From positions 10,230,001-10,294,000 of the forward strand of contig NC_079517.1 of NCBI RefSeq assembly GCF_000801105.2: DNA of 64,000 nt, in the 5' to 3' direction. Shown one piece after another: positions 60,553-64,000 of this stretch. The stretch comes from Raphanus sativus. Its lineage: Eukaryota; Streptophyta; Magnoliopsida; Brassicales; Brassicaceae. Position 1 is the stretch's first letter, and each line of letters starts with the position of its first letter. A program made the position numbers and the translations under genes. A model generated the notes under the pieces. That model did not search any database and was not told the DNA's origin. It worked only from the letters and a program-made list of their open reading frames with translations.

Positions 60553-62188
60553 TTAGAGTCCCTTACTCCCCCACCCGACCTTGTGGTGGCCGCCAGAGCT
60601 CTTGCTCATTCGCCAGTTCTCCGAAGCCTTCACCATTACTGTACGGCCACTGCCACTTCCATGGCTGGGGTTCATGTAGACATTATGTGGTGGAATCTGA
60701 GGACCCATAAGCCTGTCCTGGTGCTTCATCCCGTGTGCCCCGTGCTGCTGCATACCGTGCACATCGTGCTGCTGCATCCCGTGCGCACCGTGCTGCTGTA
60801 TACCGTGCCCACCATGCCCACCATGGCCATCGGGGTGCTGCATCCCGTGCCCACCGTGCTGCTGCATCCCGTGCCCACCGTGCTGCTGCATCCCGTGCGC
60901 ACCGTGCTGCTGCATCCCGTGCGCACCGTGCTGCTGCATGCCGTGACCACCGTGCTGCTGCATGCCGTGACCACCGTGCTGCTGCAGCCCGTGCCCGCCA
61001 TGGTATCCATCTTCATGCTTTCCCTGCCATCCATTAGCCATCTTTCCATCATTAACCAGATTACCAGTGGTGAGAAGCCATATATAAAATTCTAAATCCG
61101 TATGTTAGAGTAGGGGTGGGCGTTCGGGTATCCGTTCGGGTTCGGATCAGGTATTTCGCATTTTTGGATATTTTGGTATATGACTATAATATCCGTTCGG
61201 GTATTTCTAAATTTCGGGTCGGGTTCGGATATTTTTAGTTCGGTTTCGGTTATTTTGGATCGGGTAAAGTGCCCACCCCTATGTTCTTTTTTTTTAACAT
61301 CGAAAGGTTATTCTATTACTCAAATTTGAGGTGGTATGGGTAACCAGACCCGAATAAAACAACCAAAATAGCAAAGAGAACGGTGAAAAGTACGAGCGCC
61401 CACCCCTATGTTAGGGTGGACAATTGGTGTATTTGCATACGGCTTACCATATCACAATAAATCCCAAGATATATACAGATAAAATTACTGAACAAAATTC
61501 AGCATCCTAGGTCGATTGGACGGGGTTAACAGCCTATATTTCTTTCTATAGCTTAAATATGAACCAATCCTTCTCTAACTATATACCAATAAAATCTAAA
61601 ACCATAGCAAATAATTCATTAATTTTTTTTTTGTCACTGTCATTAATTTCTTTTTAAAACCCTAAAACTACAACATCAATCATAAATATACCAACAAAAC
61701 ATGCAACCTTTTTACTAGTGGTGTGTACTAATGTTTTCATTGTGTCGCCACGGGCAAAACTCCCATAGTGCATGTTTCCTTTTAAAATGTTTGAAGGCAC
61801 TTGGAAAGAAAATATTCAACATAACATGGCTAGTAAGGTTTCAAAACCAGAGAAGATAGCTTACGTTGTGGTGAGGCTGAGCCAAGTTCATATGGGGTTT
61901 TTGCTGGTGATGCGACAACACAGTAGTGTGGTGGCTACGGCTTTTCTTAATGAACTCATCATCGTCTGAGTATTCTTCATCACAGGGAGGCATGCGAGCC
62001 ATGGGTGGACGGCCGTGGTTAGCCGGAAGGCTCATTTGGTGGTCGTAGCGGGATTGACGATCAAAGTGGCCACTTCCTGAGTCCTCATGCGACACAAACT
62101 CATTGTGCCCCTCGAAGCCGTAACCACTGCTTATGTGATCCTTGCGGCCGAACCCGTGCCCGTACCCACCTATAAGTGTGTCAAGCAT
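60553..62188 (-). CDS. His/Gly-rich repetitive protein, about 270 aa
   Basis: Exon 1 (61865-62188, 108 codons) starts MLDTLIGGYGHGFGRKDH and is rich in Gly, His, Ser and Asp. Its donor is GTAAGC. Exon 2 (about 60553-61041, 162 codons) begins MANGWQGKHEDGYHGG and contains about ten HGMQQHG(G/A) repeats encoded by a 24-bp minisatellite. It ends with a non-repetitive tail (GPQIPPHNVYMNPSHGSG...GGHHKVGWG). Phase 0 at the junction permits GGAAAG|ATG as acceptor, but the upstream sequence is a poor acceptor, so the start of exon 2 may lie slightly upstream. Length and style match the cluster of glycine-rich proteins at Arabidopsis At1g67860-At1g67870 (recalled). Function unknown; there is no signal peptide and His-rich repeats could bind metal (speculative). 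The intron holds a MITE and a LINE tail. Confidence 0.8.
60735..61000. repeat. 24-bp coding minisatellite
   Basis: About ten to eleven head-to-tail copies of a 24-bp unit (CCGTGCTGCTGCATCCCGTG core). Because 24 is a multiple of three, all strands stay open in several frames, which explains the long antisense frames here. Copy number is likely polymorphic. Confidence 0.9.
61111..61281. mobile_element. hAT-type MITE in an intron
   Basis: Perfect 11-bp terminal inverted repeats TAGGGGTGGGC/GCCCACCCCTA. The target duplication is TGTTAGAG (61103-61110) and, after removing a later LINE insertion, TGTTAGGG (61409-61416), 7 of 8 matching. The interior has GGGTTCGG/GGATATTT words shared with the larger relatives at 2433 and 20142. 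Confidence 0.8.
61271..61412 (-). mobile_element. LINE 3' tail inserted at the MITE end
   Basis: A perfect 15-bp direct repeat GCCCACCCCTATGTT (61271-61285 and 61398-61412) brackets a 112-bp insert that begins with a T run (poly(A) on the minus strand). This is a 5'-truncated retroposon whose target site was the right end of the hAT MITE, so it is younger than the MITE. Confidence 0.75.
61616..61649 (-). mobile_element. Micro-retroinsertion matching the LINE 3' end
   Basis: TCATTAATTT at 61616-61625 and 61640-61649 flanks 14 bases, a T run plus GTCACTG. The T run plus GTCACTG is also the 3' end of the LINE fragment at 12020-12036, directly tying this micro-insert to that LINE family. Located in the His/Gly-rich gene intron. 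Confidence 0.6.
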
Positions 62189-62340
62189 TTTTCTTAATAT
62201 ATGTATATATTTGTCTTGGTGTTTTTATATGGATGAGTGATTAAAAGCCTCCTGGTGTGTCTATATATACACATTTTTGTGGTGTGGTGTTTGTTTTAAA
62301 AAGGCGGTGGATACGATTCCCTCTGTTAATCACTCCTATA
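62189..62340 (-). promoter_or_regulatory. Promoter of the His/Gly-rich gene with TATA box
   Basis: On the minus strand a TATATATA box lies at 62262-62269, about 75 bases upstream of the start codon, leaving a leader of roughly 45 bases. Confidence 0.55.
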
Positions 62341-64000
62341 TCATGATAAGTATCTGAATCTTATTCTCTTTTCCACCACCACCATACGGAAAGTTGACTA
62401 GACATATTTGTTCTGATTCCGTTCATCCTTTTTACTAGATAATTCAGACTGACGTGGGATATTCAAATTCTAAATTGACAACAATTATATCAATGCAAGG
62501 ATAGTAATTAAACTGATCTTAAACTTACAGTTCTGCTTTACTTTTGTATCAAGCTCAACGATCATTCCAATTTAGGACTAGAAACAACTAGATCCAGCTT
62601 AACGGAATAGAAAAAGAAGTTGAGTGTATAAATCTCTTCTATATATATTATTTAAAAACATTACAATCTTTGAGGTATGATATGTGCCATCACTAAAATG
62701 ATTTTTAAAATTCTAAAAAAATAAGTTGGTTAATTTAAACATATACTCCCTCCATTTAAATTACTTGTCGTTGTAGAGCAAAATTTTTGTTTCAAAATGA
62801 GTGCCGTTTTCGGTATTCAATGCAAAATTTATTGTCAATATTCTCTATTCTATTTTTCTATTGGTTGAAGTATGGTTAGATGTATTGGTAATTGTGTTTT
62901 TATTTTGAAAATACGTAAAATTAAATGTTTTCTTAATCTGTGTGCATAAGGCTAGAACGACAAGTAATATGAAACGGAGGGAGCACTATACTTTTCATCA
63001 AACTAATCATATAATTAATTTTAAAATTATTTTTTCCTTAAAAAAAGCTACAGAATTATCTAATGCATTTAAAATATATACGAAATTAATGATTTTGAAT
63101 AATAAAAATTTGATAATAATTTGTGTATCCTTCATCATTTTGTTTAATTTTATATTATTATAATAAATTAAAATATCACATTAACCATATGATAAATTTA
63201 AATCTTCTGTATATTTCATTAATTTATTTTCTTTTAAAAGATATAATTTATGTATAACCTATAAAAACATCTGGGTAGTTTTTTTACCTCGTTGATCTTA
63301 TTTATCAGTCACTTTTAGATATAAATTTATTTTTATTTTAGATAGTTTGTTTACCAGATTCATTTTTTTACACAAATAATTTTAATTTTTATTGCATCTC
63401 GTAACACTTTTTTGTTTAGTTACGTTTATGTTGGTTTGTCTAAAAACAATTTTGGAGATTTGATATTTTAAATTATTTAATTAAATCTGATTCTATATAT
63501 AAAATAACTTAAAATTTTAAAATGTATTAACATAAAGTGTTGCTTTAATCACTTACTTATTAAGTGTATATTATATGTGATGCAAACATACAAACAAACA
63601 TAACTTCAATTTGATGTAATATACTAAAAAAAACAATTGTTGTATTTAGATTCAGCGTCTTGTGCAAAACCCAAAATAAATAAATTGAACCGAGCCAAAA
63701 AATCAAAACAAAACTAGAATTCACAAATATCTTAGTGCTTCATGTTCTTCTATATCCGAAAACTAAAACCATCAAAGATTGAACATAATACCTAATATTT
63801 GAAAATATAAATTATATACTCAGGATATTAGTTATATTCATACAAATTATATTAAATTATCTGAATTATTTAATATCTTAATCCAACTTTTTTCTTCTAA
63901 ATATTCCAAACGATCTGATATTTGTTCACGCAACCAAATTATCTGATATTTTATTAGCTATCTAAAATTATCTAAAAACTGAATCAAACTAAACTTATAT
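62341..64000. other. Right-edge gene-free stretch
   Basis: AT-rich. Contains the inverted-repeat MITE at 62746-62983. No gene recognised to the window end. Confidence 0.55.
62746..62983. mobile_element. MITE with CTCCCTCC termini
   Basis: CTCCCTCCATTT...TTACTTGTCGTT at the left is mirrored by AACGACAAGTAA...AAACGGAGGGAG at the right: terminal inverted repeats of about 37 bp with a few mismatches. This terminus is widespread in plant MITEs (Stowaway- or Mutator-like by different authors). The target duplication is unclear, so I do not assign a superfamily. Confidence 0.7.

Noticed and set aside
60526..61095. 189-codon plus-strand frame over the minisatellite
   Set aside because: A by-product of the 24-bp repeat being open in several frames; the minus-strand frame joins a compatible exon 1.
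1..64000. CRISPR arrays, rRNA genes, operons
   Set aside because: None seen; the window is eukaryotic nuclear DNA.

Overview
This is plant nuclear DNA: AT-rich, intron-containing, with long gene-poor stretches packed with transposon remnants. Gene content and order point to a Brassicaceae genome, most likely Brassica or a close relative. From memory of Arabidopsis, the homologs of PSBY, a pectate lyase, a CCT5-like gene, a small complex I-associated protein, CSK, a DUF707 protein and a His/Gly-rich protein sit consecutively around At1g67740-At1g67870. The same order is kept here, while several Arabidopsis neighbours are not visible. That fits one fractionated copy of a block after polyploidy (inference).

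Layout: 1-5.9 kb is repeats (hAT-type MITE 2433-3121, Helitron 3767-4494). PSBY is at 5984-6586 (-). A five-exon RCC1-repeat gene lies at 8805-10958 (+). 11-21.6 kb is gene-free, holding a truncated LINE, a Harbinger-like MITE, a probable Helitron, a hAT MITE and many tiny retro-insertions. The pectate lyase is at 21645-23151 (+). 24.9-35.4 kb carries a local duplication: two intact F-box/kelch genes (26127-27170 and 34308-35387, both -), each followed by a CCT5-like remnant, plus a third decayed F-box copy split by a LINE, a 1.9-kb Helitron and a WD40 pseudogene. A two-exon 63-aa gene is at 36273-36918 (-). Two tandem LRR receptor-like protein genes follow (37940-40057 intact, 41403-43708 frameshifted, both -). 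Helitrons and MITEs fill 44.6-47.5 kb. CSK is at 48229-50764 (+). A hAT element interrupted by a CACTA element is at 52193-55132. The DUF707 gene with 14 coding exons is at 56748-59551 (+), and the His/Gly-rich gene with a 24-bp minisatellite is at 60553-62188 (-).

The genes form no operon or joint pathway. PSBY and CSK are chloroplast photosynthesis/redox components, the 63-aa protein is probably mitochondrial, the pectate lyase and RLPs act at the cell wall or surface, and the F-box proteins are predicted SCF adaptors.

The most striking non-genic signal is a recurring signature of extremely short (9-23 bp), A- or T-tailed inserts flanked by 10-17 bp direct repeats, at least ten in the window. 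They look like target-primed reverse-transcription events that copied almost nothing but the tail. Two larger LINE fragments with 16-bp and 11-bp target duplications support active TPRT in this lineage. Two probable GC-AG introns and an 8-nt frameshift in an RLP gene are also notable.
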